DNA of 64,000 bases from an uncultured Collinsella sp. (GCA_900548365.1 URKM01000001.1:62001-126000), one strand, 5' to 3'; shown: positions 50,528-60,249, counted from the stretch's first letter. Notes: generated by a model from the letters alone, not told the origin. A program made the numbers and translations.

Positions 50528-53122
50528 CTAAACTCCAAGATCATGGATGCGCTTGAGAAAAGCCGCCATATCCTGACGTACCACGCTCGCCATGGGGCGG
50601 AACGTGCCATCAGGGTATCCGGTAGAGACACCGTTGGCGGCAAGCCAGCAAATGTCGACGGCATGGGGTGTGTTGGAGCCCACATCTGGGAACCCCGCGC
50701 CCGCAGGCTTATCATTACCGATTCCAAACTTCACATACGTGCGATGCAGGAACGCTGCCATGTCCTGACGGACAACCGCAGCCACGGGACGGAACGTACC
50801 ATCTGGGTAACCAGTCGAGATCCCCGTAGATGCAAGCCACCAGATCTCCTTGGCGTGCGGGGTAGCTTCGGTTACATCAGTAAAGCGCAGCTTGTCAGCG
50901 GAACTGGGCGTGAAATCGGGTTCTCCGCACAAACGGTAGAGGAACGCCGCCATATCCTGACGCACCACATTTGCCATGGGATGAAAGCCTCCATCGGGAA
51001 ATCCGGTGGAGATGCCCGAGGCGGAGAGCCATGAGATGCTTGAGAAATGCGGATTTGAAGTGTCAACGTCCCAGAATCCGCTAGATTCCGGCGCCTTCTG
51101 AACACGGGAATACGTTGCGGCAACGCAAGAAGGCATAGCATCCCAATTGTATGTTTTGCCATCGGTAGAGCTTTTCCACTGAGAATCCTGCGGCATGAGC
51201 ACTTGGTTGATGTCGCTAGAATAACCCTTGAAGGAGAAGTTGGGACCAACAGTAAATGTAACGAAGGACTTGCTCCATTCGGGTAGGAACCAGCCCAAAT
51301 CAACGACGTTGCGCGTGTCAAACGAAGACAGGTCCAGGGATCGCAAAGAGTCGCAGAACTGGAACATTCCGTTCATATCGGTAGCGGCGCTGGTATCCCA
51401 ACCCGATAGGTTCACTTCGCGCAGCTCGTGGCAACTATCAAAGAGGCGCCTCATGGTTGTAACGTTGCTTACGTCAAGGCTCTCTAAACCCTCAATGGAC
51501 TTCAGCTTAACGCAGCCCTCGAACATGCCCGAGATGTCTGTCGGTGCGCAAGACTGCAGGCCCTCAAGCGAAACGGTCGTCATGTTTTCACAATTTGAGA
51601 AAGCGCTGCTTAGATTGCACAGATTCAAGAAACCCATCTTTTCGAAGCTGAAGGATTTCAGCTGCGTGGCACCGTAAAACATGCGGCATATCGACTCGAC
51701 ATCCCCAACGTAAAGAGAAGACAGATCCACTGTCTTGAGCGAGACGCAGCCGCAAAACATCCCATCCATGCTTTTCTCGCCGGAGATGTCCAAGCCTCTC
51801 AGATCCACAGTTTTGAGCCTGATGCAGTCCTGAAACAGCCCCTGGGGATTGATGTGCACCTTCTTTTCGATTTTCGCGCTGGTGATCTGATGAGCCAACT
51901 TGCGCCACGACGGGCTAAAGGAGGAGTAGCCATCGCCAAAGCTCCCCTCATCGAGCCCTTCCGCGGGCTTTACGGTAAGCTGACCATCAAAAAGTCCCCA
52001 CACGGCCGTGTTGTTATGAATCCAGCAGTTTGGCTTTGGATCGGTTCCAGCAAACGTGTAGGTGTCGGCCGCCTTGTTTGCCATCCTATCGTGCTCGAAG
52101 AAGTCGCCGTTATTCCCGGACTGCCAATAGCCACGGCGCAGCTCAAGCCAACGGCTTCCATTATCCCTGATTATGGAGAACGAGGATCCCAACGAGATCG
52201 TTGTGATCGAATCGCTTGCATAGCAGCTTATCGAATCTGCGTACGCCAACGTCTCAATGCCAACCTTATGCAGATCAACGCTCTTGAGGTTCGTGAGAGA
52301 TCTATCGGCCAGGATTCTCCTTTCAATCCAGCCCTCGGTCGCTGTGATCTTATCTTCGACCGAGACGGACCGGATCTTATCCTTAAATGGCAGCCAGGGG
52401 CTCTCTGCCCCCATCATCTGATAATCCTTGACCGACGAATTCACCGTATTGGTCATAGCTGGATCGAGCCTTTTGATGGTTAGCTTTCCATCCGAGTACT
52501 TCCATTTTATTGACTCCGCCGCATACCAAGTGTCCTCGGCGGGCTCCCTGCTCACAAGGGTATATGTATTGGCCTTGGCATCGGGAATCTGCGATTGCGG
52601 CAACGAGATCGAAGCGCCCTCGGGCATCCAGTACCCATCGGGGAAATACGAAATTAGCGGAGTGAACCTGTAGTCGTGTATTTCCGGCCCGATGTAGCCC
52701 CTGAACGTATCGTTGGTGATGATTTTCTCCAGCGACGCGCATTCCTGCAAATGAATCGCACGCTGCTGGGGCAAGTAATTATCACCATCATAAAACAGGT
52801 TACTAAGATCCGCTTCCTCGAGCTTATCCATGCCGTAGAAAAGATCTTGACCCATCGAATATTCGACTCGGCCATCGAACGAAAGAGACGTAGCCTCTTG
52901 AACCCGCTGATCCCAACCATAGTTTCCGTAGTAGACTGCGGACTCTTTTCCGTTTGCCGGCCGGATGATCAGATGGCCATCCAGCATGCTCCATTCGCAT
53001 GCGTCTTCAACATGCCACTGGCGCTCTGCCGCACGAGCAGGCACCGGAACAAGGCAGGCAAGCAACGCCAACATGATTCCAAAGAATGCGAAGAGTTTTA
53101 TAGCGCGTTTTCGTTCAAGCAT
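50528..53122 (-). CDS. Secreted BspA-like (DUF285) protein with three C-terminal SLH modules
   Basis: This 864-residue protein starts at the ATG at 53122 (AAGGA six bases upstream). It has a Sec signal peptide (about 1-31, ending in VPARA-A; the LLAC within it could also be read as a lipobox). Two wide N-terminal parts repeat a WxxxDGxLxIxPA-type module, then Leu-rich DUF285/BspA repeats (about 435-610, MFxxCxxLKxxDLSxxD). Three SLH-type modules (about 681-864) each contain a WLAxxGISTGYPDGTFRP...RQDMAAFL core. Such proteins are surface-attached adhesin-like molecules. GC content appears lower than in flanking core genes, consistent with an accessory locus next to tRNA genes. The target is unknown. 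Confidence 0.87.
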   Translation of the reverse strand: MLERKRAIKLFAFFGIMLALLACLVPVPARAAERQWHVEDACEWSMLDGHLIIRPANGKESAVYYGNYGWDQRVQEATSLSFDGRVEYSMGQDLFYGMDKLEEADLSNLFYDGDNYLPQQRAIHLQECASLEKIITNDTFRGYIGPEIHDYRFTPLISYFPDGYWMPEGASISLPQSQIPDAKANTYTLVSREPAEDTWYAAESIKWKYSDGKLTIKRLDPAMTNTVNSSVKDYQMMGAESPWLPFKDKIRSVSVEDKITATEGWIERRILADRSLTNLKSVDLHKVGIETLAYADSISCYASDSITTISLGSSFSIIRDNGSRWLELRRGYWQSGNNGDFFEHDRMANKAADTYTFAGTDPKPNCWIHNNTAVWGLFDGQLTVKPAEGLDEGSFGDGYSSFSPSWRKLAHQITSAKIEKKVHINPQGLFQDCIRLKTVDLRGLDISGEKSMDGMFCGCVSLKTVDLSSLYVGDVESICRMFYGATQLKSFSFEKMGFLNLCNLSSAFSNCENMTTVSLEGLQSCAPTDISGMFEGCVKLKSIEGLESLDVSNVTTMRRLFDSCHELREVNLSGWDTSAATDMNGMFQFCDSLRSLDLSSFDTRNVVDLGWFLPEWSKSFVTFTVGPNFSFKGYSSDINQVLMPQDSQWKSSTDGKTYNWDAMPSCVAATYSRVQKAPESSGFWDVDTSNPHFSSISWLSASGISTGFPDGGFHPMANVVRQDMAAFLYRLCGEPDFTPSSADKLRFTDVTEATPHAKEIWWLASTGISTGYPDGTFRPVAAVVRQDMAAFLHRTYVKFGIGNDKPAGAGFPDVGSNTPHAVDICWLAANGVSTGYPDGTFRPMASVVRQDMAAFLKRIHDLGV

Positions 53123-53444
53123 GATCCATCCTTTCTTGCGTATTGCGGCCCCTGCTTTCAAAGTATCAAACATGCATCCATGTTTTTGTTGAGCAACATC
53201 GTACGCATAAGATAGGCGATGCACAAAGGGCGCGATATCAATTAGCCGCTCGGATAGCACATATTGTGACCGCTTCCCCGTACCGCTCACCGACAGCATC
53301 GACCGCCTGCGTTTGCAAATTTGTCATCTCGGTACATCTGAGCAGGTGTTGTTAGACCCCTGTTGGAACCATAAAAAGACTTTTAGGCACCTTTGTGCAA
53401 CGATGTCCTGCATCTGCAGCCACTGGCACGGGAGGTGTCCGTCG
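53123..53444. other. Intergenic region between divergent accessory genes
   Basis: These 322 bases separate the divergent surface-protein gene (-) and the AbiEi-like gene (+). I see no gene. A TTGTTA hexamer 17 bases from TAAAAA (plus strand, around 53348-53376) is a weak promoter candidate for the AbiEi-like gene, with a leader of about 65 bases. Confidence 0.45.
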
Positions 53445-54417
53445 ATGAAACCAAACGATTCCATTCAAGAAGCCCTCGCGGTCGCACAGAGTAACGGATG
53501 CTGCTCGCCCCACACGATCGCGCTCTGCAAAGCGCACTCTATCGGCGCGCTAACGACCCAGCACTCATCTCTCCCCTACCGGGCATATACGCCGACGCCG
53601 CTGCATAGAACGCGCTTTCTCCGCAAAACAGTATCTGCAAATACTCAAGACCTTGGCGAACATGCACCCCAACTGGATCTTCTGCGGCCTCTCCGCCGCC
53701 GCGCACTATGGACTCGCGGTCCCGTATACCCGCATGCACCTCATCCACATTGCGGGCGGAGAAACAAGTACTAAAGGACGCATCGCACGACACCACATAG
53801 CGAACCCGCGGCCCAACCTTGTCCAGGGAATAGTGACTACATCGCTTGAGCGAACGATTTTTGACTGCGTCGTGTCATCGGGGTTTAGAACAGGACTCGC
53901 CATTGCCGACTCCACGCTTCGCGTATATGGACTCACGCAAGAGGAGCTCGGCAAGCGCATCGAAGAAGCATGCCATGGACTGCCGGGGATCAATCGGGTG
54001 CGAGCGATACTCCCCCACGCCGACGGGCGCAGCGAAAACGGCGGGGAATCCTACGCACGCGCAGTGATGATAGAAAACGGGGTTATGATTCCAGACTTGC
54101 AAGTACCATTTTTTGATGAATTGACGAACACCGTATATCGATCGGACTTCGGTTGGAGACTCAAGCCCCATCCCACGATGGGCGAACTCGATGGCAAAGA
54201 GAAATATGAGCGCATTGCGCGCGAACAAGGCAATACTATCGAAGATGTCATGCGCGAAGAACGGCTGCGCGAGTCTCGAATTCGCAATAAGGGCTTGATA
54301 TTTGCAAGATTCTCATTTAAACAGGTAAGAGAAGTAACGCCACTGTTATCGATCTTGGACAGCTATGGCGTTCCCCGTGTGAGAGCTCCGCTGCAACTTC
54401 CCGGCATCATCAAATAA
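53445..54417 (+). pseudogene. Frameshifted AbiEi/DUF559-like gene
   Basis: A start at 53445 (GGGAGG nine bases upstream) opens a frame of about 50 sensible residues (MKPNDSIQEALAVAQSNG..., an N-terminal winged-helix-like part). Continuity is then only found in another frame, in which RRRCIERAFSAKQYLQIL leads into the NWIFCGLSAAAHYGL block and the rest of the protein to 54417. The shift from codon phase 0 to phase 1 equals one extra base (or two missing), located about 53580-53610. The C terminus has a PD-(D/E)XK-like pattern: YRSDFGW followed by GELDGKEKY. The family resembles AbiEi-antitoxin-type/DUF559 proteins of Collinsella. No AbiEii-like toxin gene is nearby. A TTG at 53653 could start a shorter product. 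Confidence 0.65.
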
Positions 54418-54505
54418 CGAGAATGCAGCAGGGCGGAAACAAGGCCCATAACCATTCCCCTCCTCGCACCGGTGGCTCAGGACACGCGTTCGCAGCCGTT
54501 TTACA

Positions 54506-54646
54506 GGGCTGGGGTCACCACGGTCCCGTGGTGATGGCTGTGGGCACGCGTTCGCGAGCTTGTTTGGGACTGGAGTCACCATCGTCCCACGGCGGTGAAC
54601 CGGGACTCGCAAACGGACGGTTTTGCGGGACTGGAGTCACCATCGA
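54506..54646. repeat. Degenerate ~60-base tandem repeat
   Basis: The block GGGACTGGAGTCACCATCG starts at 54566 and 54627, with a diverged version (GGGCTGGGGTCACCACGG) at 54506, giving a period of 60-61 bases. Shared CACGCGTTCGC and CGGTGGCTC-like words extend the first unit to about 54470. It lies in the gap between the AbiEi-like gene and the rpoD terminator and contains no credible gene. Confidence 0.7.
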
Positions 54647-54647
54647 C

Positions 54648-54679
54648 AAGAAAAAGGGCCCAGAGAAACTCGGGGCCCT
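54648..54679 (-). terminator. Terminator of rpoD
   Basis: A seven- to eight-base GC stem (54655-54661 with 54672-54679) is followed on the minus strand by TTTTTCTT, 33 bases after the rpoD stop. Confidence 0.88.
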
Positions 54680-54711
54680 GTAAGGAAGCAGATGAATTGT
54701 TGCAACCAGCT

Positions 54712-56031
54712 TTAGCTCTCGATATAGTCCTTGAGCTTGCTCGAACGACTTGGATGGCGCAGCTTGGCGAGGGTCTTGGACTCGATTTGGCGAATGCGCT
54801 CGCGCGTGACGCCAAACTCTCGCCCCACCTCTTCGAGCGTACGTGGATGGCCGTCAACGAGGCCGAAGCGAAGCTCGATAACCTTGCGCTCGCGATCGGC
54901 AAGAGAGTCGAGAACCTGGGCGAGCTGCTCTTGAAGCATCGAGAAGCTTGCCGCCTCCGGGGGAACGACCGCCTGCGAATCCTCGATGAAGTCGCCGAGC
55001 TGGGAGTCCTCCTCCTCACCGATGGGCGTCTCGAGCGAAACGGGTTCCTGGGAGATCTTCTGGATCTCACGGACGCGATCGGCGCTCATGTCCATCTCGG
55101 CGCCGATCTCCTCGGGGGTCGGATCGCGACCGAGATCCTGGAGCAGCTGGCGCTGGACGCGAACAAGCTTGTTGATGGTCTCCACCATGTGCACGGGGAT
55201 GCGGATGGTGCGCGCCTGGTCGGCGATGGCACGCGTGATCGCCTGACGAATCCACCAGGTGGCATACGTGGAGAACTTGAAGCCCTTTTCGTAATCGAAC
55301 TTCTCGACCGCTCGAATGAGGCCGAGGTTGCCCTCCTGGATCAGGTCGAGGAACAGCATGCCGCGACCCACGTAGCGCTTCGCGATGGAGACGACGAGGC
55401 GCAGGTTCGCGCTGATCAGCGCCTGCTTGGCCTCGAGACCGTTCTGCTCGACGCGCATGAGACGGCGCATCTCGGCGCGGGTGAGCTCGAGCTCTCCGGC
55501 TTCTGCGGCCTCGAGCTTATCGGATGCCTCGAGGCCGGCTTCGATCTTCATGGCAAGGTCGACCTCGTCGGCGGCGGTCAAGAGATCGACCTTTCCGATC
55601 TCCTTGAGATACATGCGGACGGGGTCGCCCGTAAGCATGACGGTGGAAGCATCCATGCCGCGCGTGCGGGAGCGCGTGCGGGTCGTGCGAACACGCGATT
55701 TCTTCTTGGGCTTCTCAGAGGCCATCTCGGCGTCGGCCATCTTCGCGACCTTGCGATCATGGTCCTCGTCGCTGTCAGCGCCAAGATCGCTATCGAAATC
55801 ATGGTCGTCGACATCGAACGCCTCATCGTCGTCGCCCTGCGACACGATGTCAACGCCGCGGTTGCGCAGCGCGTTATACAGCGTGGTGAGCTGAGAATCG
55901 CTTACATCGACATCCTTAAGGGTGATCTGGATTTCATCCTCGGTGATCGAGCCGTTCTTCTGACCCTTATCAAGGAGCTTCTCGAGATAGGAGTAGAGCT
56001 CGACATCGGTGCTCTCCGACTTTTTAGGCAC
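54712..56031 (-). CDS. rpoD: Primary RNA polymerase sigma factor (RpoD/SigA)
   Basis: The product has 439 residues from the GTG at 56031, chosen because GGGAG is five bases upstream; an ATG at 56046 is possible but has no ribosome-binding site. Region 1.1 (about 1-75) is followed by an acidic and then a basic linker. Region 1.2 is DPVRMYLKEIGKV, region 2 runs LFLDLIQEGNLGLIRAVEKFDYEKGFKFSTYATWWIRQAITRAI, and region 4 ends TLEEVGREFGVTRERIRQIESKTLAKLRHPSRSSKLKDY. It directs housekeeping transcription. It is the last gene of the dnaG-rpoD macromolecular synthesis arrangement, 198 bases after dnaG. Confidence 0.97.
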   Translation of the reverse strand: MPKKSESTDVELYSYLEKLLDKGQKNGSITEDEIQITLKDVDVSDSQLTTLYNALRNRGVDIVSQGDDDEAFDVDDHDFDSDLGADSDEDHDRKVAKMADAEMASEKPKKKSRVRTTRTRSRTRGMDASTVMLTGDPVRMYLKEIGKVDLLTAADEVDLAMKIEAGLEASDKLEAAEAGELELTRAEMRRLMRVEQNGLEAKQALISANLRLVVSIAKRYVGRGMLFLDLIQEGNLGLIRAVEKFDYEKGFKFSTYATWWIRQAITRAIADQARTIRIPVHMVETINKLVRVQRQLLQDLGRDPTPEEIGAEMDMSADRVREIQKISQEPVSLETPIGEEEDSQLGDFIEDSQAVVPPEAASFSMLQEQLAQVLDSLADRERKVIELRFGLVDGHPRTLEEVGREFGVTRERIRQIESKTLAKLRHPSRSSKLKDYIES

Positions 56032-56229
56032 AGATTCTCCCTTCATAGCACATAGGACACAATACTATAGCACAACTTCGTATACCCGAAGCCCTCATAT
56101 CGTTCAACGCCGCAATAAGCGTCGCGAAACCATCACATACGCCGCCCCATCACGGTATGTTCACGCGCGGATGCATCGCACCCCTAGCCGACATCCTTCA
56201 TTTCATACCCAGCGGGCGCTAACGATATC

Positions 56230-58266
56230 CTACGAGCGAAACGGGTCCGCCACGCCCTCGACGGCGGCGGCGAGCTCGCGAGCCCGGGCGGCATCCTGCG
56301 ACGCCTGAATCGTCAGGGAGCGACGGTCCTGCGCCGACAGGGTTCGATCGCTGCGAAGGCGCCCCTGTACGGCCTTCATCCGTCGACGAACCGTGTAGAG
56401 CTCGAGCGTATCGAGGAGGAACGCGATGTTGGTCTGCGTCGGATGGCGGCTCGTGGACGAAAGCGTGCCGGCGCTCACCAGCTCGGCGGCATCGGGGCAA
56501 ACGGCGCGGGCCGCATCCATGGCCTCCGCAGGGGAAGCGCCCTCGGGCGTCGCCAGGACGGCCCATGCGATGGCCTCATGGCGCGGGTCGACCCATTCGA
56601 TCTCCGTGATGCGGTCTGCCGAAAGGCGGAAATCGTCCGGGAACGCCGTCAAGAGCGTAAGCAGCTCGCGCTCACACGCCACCGACCGGCGCTCGAGGTC
56701 GGTCAGCATGCCGAGTAGCGAGGGCGGAGGCGCTCCGGGCGCGCCATCGGCATCCCGACCACCCTCACCTGCAGCCCCTTCGTAGGCATCGAGGGGAACG
56801 TAGTCATCGGGAACGAAGGCCCCGTCCTCTTCGACGCGGTCGCCCCCTTCCCCCGAAGTGCCGGCGGACGCACGAAGATTCCATCCGGTGCGGTCCCCCG
56901 CGGCGGGTTCCGCTTGGCTTCGCTCGCGTTCGCGCGCCGAGCGCTCGTAGCGCTCGGCCCTTTTCGCCGCCGCCTCCTCCTTCTTCTGCACCTCTCGGAA
57001 AACCCGTGGAGCCATCTCGCGGACCATCTCGACGTCGGCGCCGACGCGGTCGGCGATCTGCATGAAATATGAATCGATCATATAGCTCGACCGCAGCGGG
57101 TAGATGAGCTCGCAGGCGTCCTCGAGCGCTTTGGCGCGGCCTGCCGGCGTCGAGACATCGCTGCGCTCCTCGAGCTTGCGGAACACGAAATCCATGAGCG
57201 GCTCGCTTTCGGCGAGCAGCTCTTTGAGCATCTCGCCGCCATGCCGGTGCACGAAGTCGTTGGGATCGAGGTCGTCCGGCAGGATGACGCACCGCAGATC
57301 GACCGAATCTCGCTCGATGAACTGAATGGCCCGCTCGGCCGCCTTCTGGCCGGCGGCATCCCCGTCGAAGAGGTATACGATTCGCTTCGCGAAGCGCGTC
57401 AGCGTCTTGACGTGGTGCTCGGTGAGCGCCGTGCCCAACGTCGCCACGACGTTGCCGAGCCCCGCCTCCCAGCACGCGATGCAATCCGTGTATCCCTCGA
57501 CGACCACGGCCTCGCCCTGCGCGACGATATGCTCCTTCGCCCAATTGAACCCATACAGATTCCGCTTTTTGTGAAACAGCGGCGTTTCGGACGTGTTCAG
57601 GTACTTCGGCTCCCCAGAGCCCATGATGCGGCCGCCGAAGGCGATGCACTTTCCCTGCTCATCGAAGATCGGGAACATCACGCGCTCGAAGAAACGGTCG
57701 ACCAGGCCGCCGCCGGGTCGGGAGTAGGCTACGTTCGCATCGATCATCTCGCGCGGCGTGAACCCCTTGCCGCCCAGATAGCGGACGAGCGCCCCGCGGC
57801 CCGGAGCGTACCCGAGCCGATAGCGGCGGCAGATATCGCCGTTCAGCGCGCGCTGCTTGCAATACTCGCGCCCACGGCCGTCTTTGCCCCTCATCAGCAT
57901 CGTGTGGTAGAACTCGGAGGTCGCCTCGCATACGTCCACCAAGCGCGACCGCTTGGTGCCCTGGCGCGCCGACCTCGTTTCCTGGATCTCGATGCCCGCG
58001 CGATCGGCCAGATACCGAATGGAATCGGGAAAGCTCAGGTTCTCGCGCTTCATGATGTAGGTGAACGCGTCGCCGCCCTCTCCGCAGCCGAAGCAGTGCC
58101 ACACCTGGGTCGCAGGGATGATGTGGAACGACGGGGTCTTCTCCCCGTGAAACGGGCAGCAGCCCCAGAACTCATGGCCCCGGGGCTTCAGCTCGACCGT
58201 CTCCTGCACGAGTTCGACTAGGTCCGTCGCGGCGCGAACGCGGTCCTTCTCCTCATCGCTAATCAC
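56230..58266 (-). CDS. dnaG: DNA primase
   Basis: This 678-residue protein has an N-terminal zinc finger (CPFHGEKTPSFHI...WHCFGCGEGGD), the RNA polymerase domain with TOPRIM motifs VVVEGYTDCI and YLFDGDAAGQKAAERA, and a C-terminal helicase-binding domain. Between these parts is a variable, charged region (about 430-510, Glu/Arg/Gly-rich), longer than in many homologues. The GTG start overlaps the end of ribF by eight bases. It primes lagging-strand synthesis. With rpoD downstream it forms the usual dnaG-rpoD pair. Confidence 0.96.
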   Translation of the reverse strand: MISDEEKDRVRAATDLVELVQETVELKPRGHEFWGCCPFHGEKTPSFHIIPATQVWHCFGCGEGGDAFTYIMKRENLSFPDSIRYLADRAGIEIQETRSARQGTKRSRLVDVCEATSEFYHTMLMRGKDGRGREYCKQRALNGDICRRYRLGYAPGRGALVRYLGGKGFTPREMIDANVAYSRPGGGLVDRFFERVMFPIFDEQGKCIAFGGRIMGSGEPKYLNTSETPLFHKKRNLYGFNWAKEHIVAQGEAVVVEGYTDCIACWEAGLGNVVATLGTALTEHHVKTLTRFAKRIVYLFDGDAAGQKAAERAIQFIERDSVDLRCVILPDDLDPNDFVHRHGGEMLKELLAESEPLMDFVFRKLEERSDVSTPAGRAKALEDACELIYPLRSSYMIDSYFMQIADRVGADVEMVREMAPRVFREVQKKEEAAAKRAERYERSARERERSQAEPAAGDRTGWNLRASAGTSGEGGDRVEEDGAFVPDDYVPLDAYEGAAGEGGRDADGAPGAPPPSLLGMLTDLERRSVACERELLTLLTAFPDDFRLSADRITEIEWVDPRHEAIAWAVLATPEGASPAEAMDAARAVCPDAAELVSAGTLSSTSRHPTQTNIAFLLDTLELYTVRRRMKAVQGRLRSDRTLSAQDRRSLTIQASQDAARARELAAAVEGVADPFRS

Positions 58267-59308
58267 GGGCGATCACCGTCCGGACGTCCCCGAGCAGCGC
58301 CCGGGTCGTGTCGATGTCGCGATGCACGGTTTCAATCAGCTCGTCGAGCGAGCCGAACGTCGCCGAAGCACGCAGTCGCCTGTCGAACGCGATCGCGATC
58401 TCGCGTCCGTACAGGTCGCCGGAAAAACCGAGGAGGTTGGCTTCAAGTCCGCATGAGAGGGCGCTGTCGGCGAACATGGGCGGGATGCCGACGTTGACGG
58501 CCGCCGCCCACACCTCGAGGCCCTCCGGCTCGTCGAGAACCGCAAAGCCGGCGTAGACGCCGTCAAGCGGCATGCAGATACCGGCCGGTACCTCGATATT
58601 GGCCGTCGGGAACCCCATCCCCGTCCCTTGTCCGCGCCCGGCTCGCACGCGGCCGCGCACGAGGTAGCGCCGCCCGAGCTCCACCGCGGCGGAAGACACG
58701 TCACCCTCGGCGATCAAGCCGCGAATGCGCGTGGCAGTGACGGCGTGCCCGCCATCGAGCACCAAATCGTGGCCGAACACCTCGATACCCCTTTGCGCTC
58801 CCCAAGCAGCGATGATATCGACCGTTGAGGCACCGCGCGCTCCCAGGCGAAAATCACATCCGACATGAATCGCGCGAATATCGAGCATGGTCGCCAGCAC
58901 GTCGCAGAAGAACTGCTCGTGGCCGAGCGACGCGAGGGCGAGGTTGAACGGGACGACGACGACCGCGTCGACACCGCTGGTGGCGAGGGCGCGCAACCGG
59001 TCTGCCGGCGCGGTGAGCTTCGCGGCGGGCTGAGAGCTCACCACTTCATCGGGGTCGGGGTCGAAGGTGACGGCGACCGCCGCGATCCCGCGCTCGTGCG
59101 CGAAGGCGACCGTGCGCTCCAGGAGCTCGCGATGGCCGATATGGCAGCCATCGAACGCGCCGATGGCGAGCGCCGAGGCGAGGCCGCGGGGGGCTTGCGC
59201 CTCCACCGGGGAAACGGCGCCGTCGCCATAGGCGGTCAGGTGGTATACAGGAGCGGCGGAACGCAGCCGGCACAGGTCCCGCGCGAGCGTCGTTGCATCT
59301 ACCGACAT
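58259..59308 (-). CDS. ribF: Bifunctional riboflavin kinase/FAD synthetase
   Basis: This 349-residue protein has an N-terminal nucleotidyltransferase domain (LAIGAFDGCHIGHRELLERTVAFA, about 26-50), the middle VGCDFRLGARGASTVD block, and a C-terminal kinase domain with GRGQGTGMGFPTANIEVP and the DGVYAG motif. It turns riboflavin into FMN and FAD. The start overlaps the truB stop by 10 bases and the stop overlaps the start of dnaG. The truB-ribF pair is widely conserved. Confidence 0.95.
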   Translation of the reverse strand: MSVDATTLARDLCRLRSAAPVYHLTAYGDGAVSPVEAQAPRGLASALAIGAFDGCHIGHRELLERTVAFAHERGIAAVAVTFDPDPDEVVSSQPAAKLTAPADRLRALATSGVDAVVVVPFNLALASLGHEQFFCDVLATMLDIRAIHVGCDFRLGARGASTVDIIAAWGAQRGIEVFGHDLVLDGGHAVTATRIRGLIAEGDVSSAAVELGRRYLVRGRVRAGRGQGTGMGFPTANIEVPAGICMPLDGVYAGFAVLDEPEGLEVWAAAVNVGIPPMFADSALSCGLEANLLGFSGDLYGREIAIAFDRRLRASATFGSLDELIETVHRDIDTTRALLGDVRTVIARD

Positions 59309-60249
59309 GTGCGAACCCCCTCGATTCCCTGTGGATACACCTGTTCCATAACCAATCCCGCGGCATCGGCGCGCGCCAGCGCCCGAAGCTGGGATCCGTG
59401 CACCAAGCCGACGCGCTCCCCCTCACAGCCGATCAGATGGGCGGGCAGGGCGATGCGGCGACCGAGCAGGACGTCGGAGAGCTCCGCATCGGAAAGCGCG
59501 ACGGGACGCAGGCCGAGCACATCGAGCGGATCGAGGGCGCACTCGAGCGCGGATCGCGGATCGAGGTCGTCGAGAGATCCGCACGAGCCGATGCCGATGC
59601 CGCCCGAAGCGGTGCGGCGGAGCGCGGAGACATGCGCGGCGGACCCGCAGGCACGACCGATGTCGCGCGCGAGCGCGCGAATGTAGGTACCCTTGCTCAC
59701 GGTGAACGCCACGGTCCACGCGACGCCGCCGCGCGCATCGTCATCACTGGGAGTGCAGATAGCGATGAGCTCGGCCGCGCGAACCTCGATCGGACGCGGC
59801 GGCAACTCCACCGAATCCCCCGAACGGGCGCGCTTGTACGCGCGGACCCCGTCCACGGAGATGGCGGAGAACGCGGGGGGAACCTGTTCGGAGGATCCGA
59901 GGAACCCTTGAAGAACCGAGCGAGCGTACTCGGGGTCGCGCAGCTCGTCGTCAAGCGTGCAGACGCGCGTCGGCTCGCCCTCGGCGTCGTCGGTGTTCGT
60001 CTCGAACCCGAACGAGATATCGGCGATGTAGCTCTTCTCGTCGAGCGTGATCATGCCCAGCAGGCGCGTAGCCTGTCCGACGCCGACGATCATCACGCCG
60101 GTCGCCAGGGGATCGAGCGTTCCGGCATGGCCGACGCGTCGCTCGCAGACGCTACGACGAACGCGGGCCACAACGTCATGAGACGTGCAGCCCAGCGGTT
60201 TATCGATAGCAAGCAGGAGATTGAGTTGCGATGGTTTTCTTTTTGCCAT
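59299..60249 (-). CDS. truB: tRNA pseudouridine-55 synthase
   Basis: This 316-residue protein has LLAIDKPLGCTSHDVVARVRR, the catalytic GHAGTLDPLATGVM (Asp in LDP), and SKGTYIRALARDIGRACGSAAHVSALRRTASG. It forms the pseudouridine at position 55 of tRNAs. It is 18 bases downstream of the nrnA-type gene and part of the infB-rbfA-nrnA-truB-ribF operon. The C-terminal part has a small PUA-like extension. Confidence 0.96.
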   Translation of the reverse strand: MAKRKPSQLNLLLAIDKPLGCTSHDVVARVRRSVCERRVGHAGTLDPLATGVMIVGVGQATRLLGMITLDEKSYIADISFGFETNTDDAEGEPTRVCTLDDELRDPEYARSVLQGFLGSSEQVPPAFSAISVDGVRAYKRARSGDSVELPPRPIEVRAAELIAICTPSDDDARGGVAWTVAFTVSKGTYIRALARDIGRACGSAAHVSALRRTASGGIGIGSCGSLDDLDPRSALECALDPLDVLGLRPVALSDAELSDVLLGRRIALPAHLIGCEGERVGLVHGSQLRALARADAAGLVMEQVYPQGIEGVRTCR

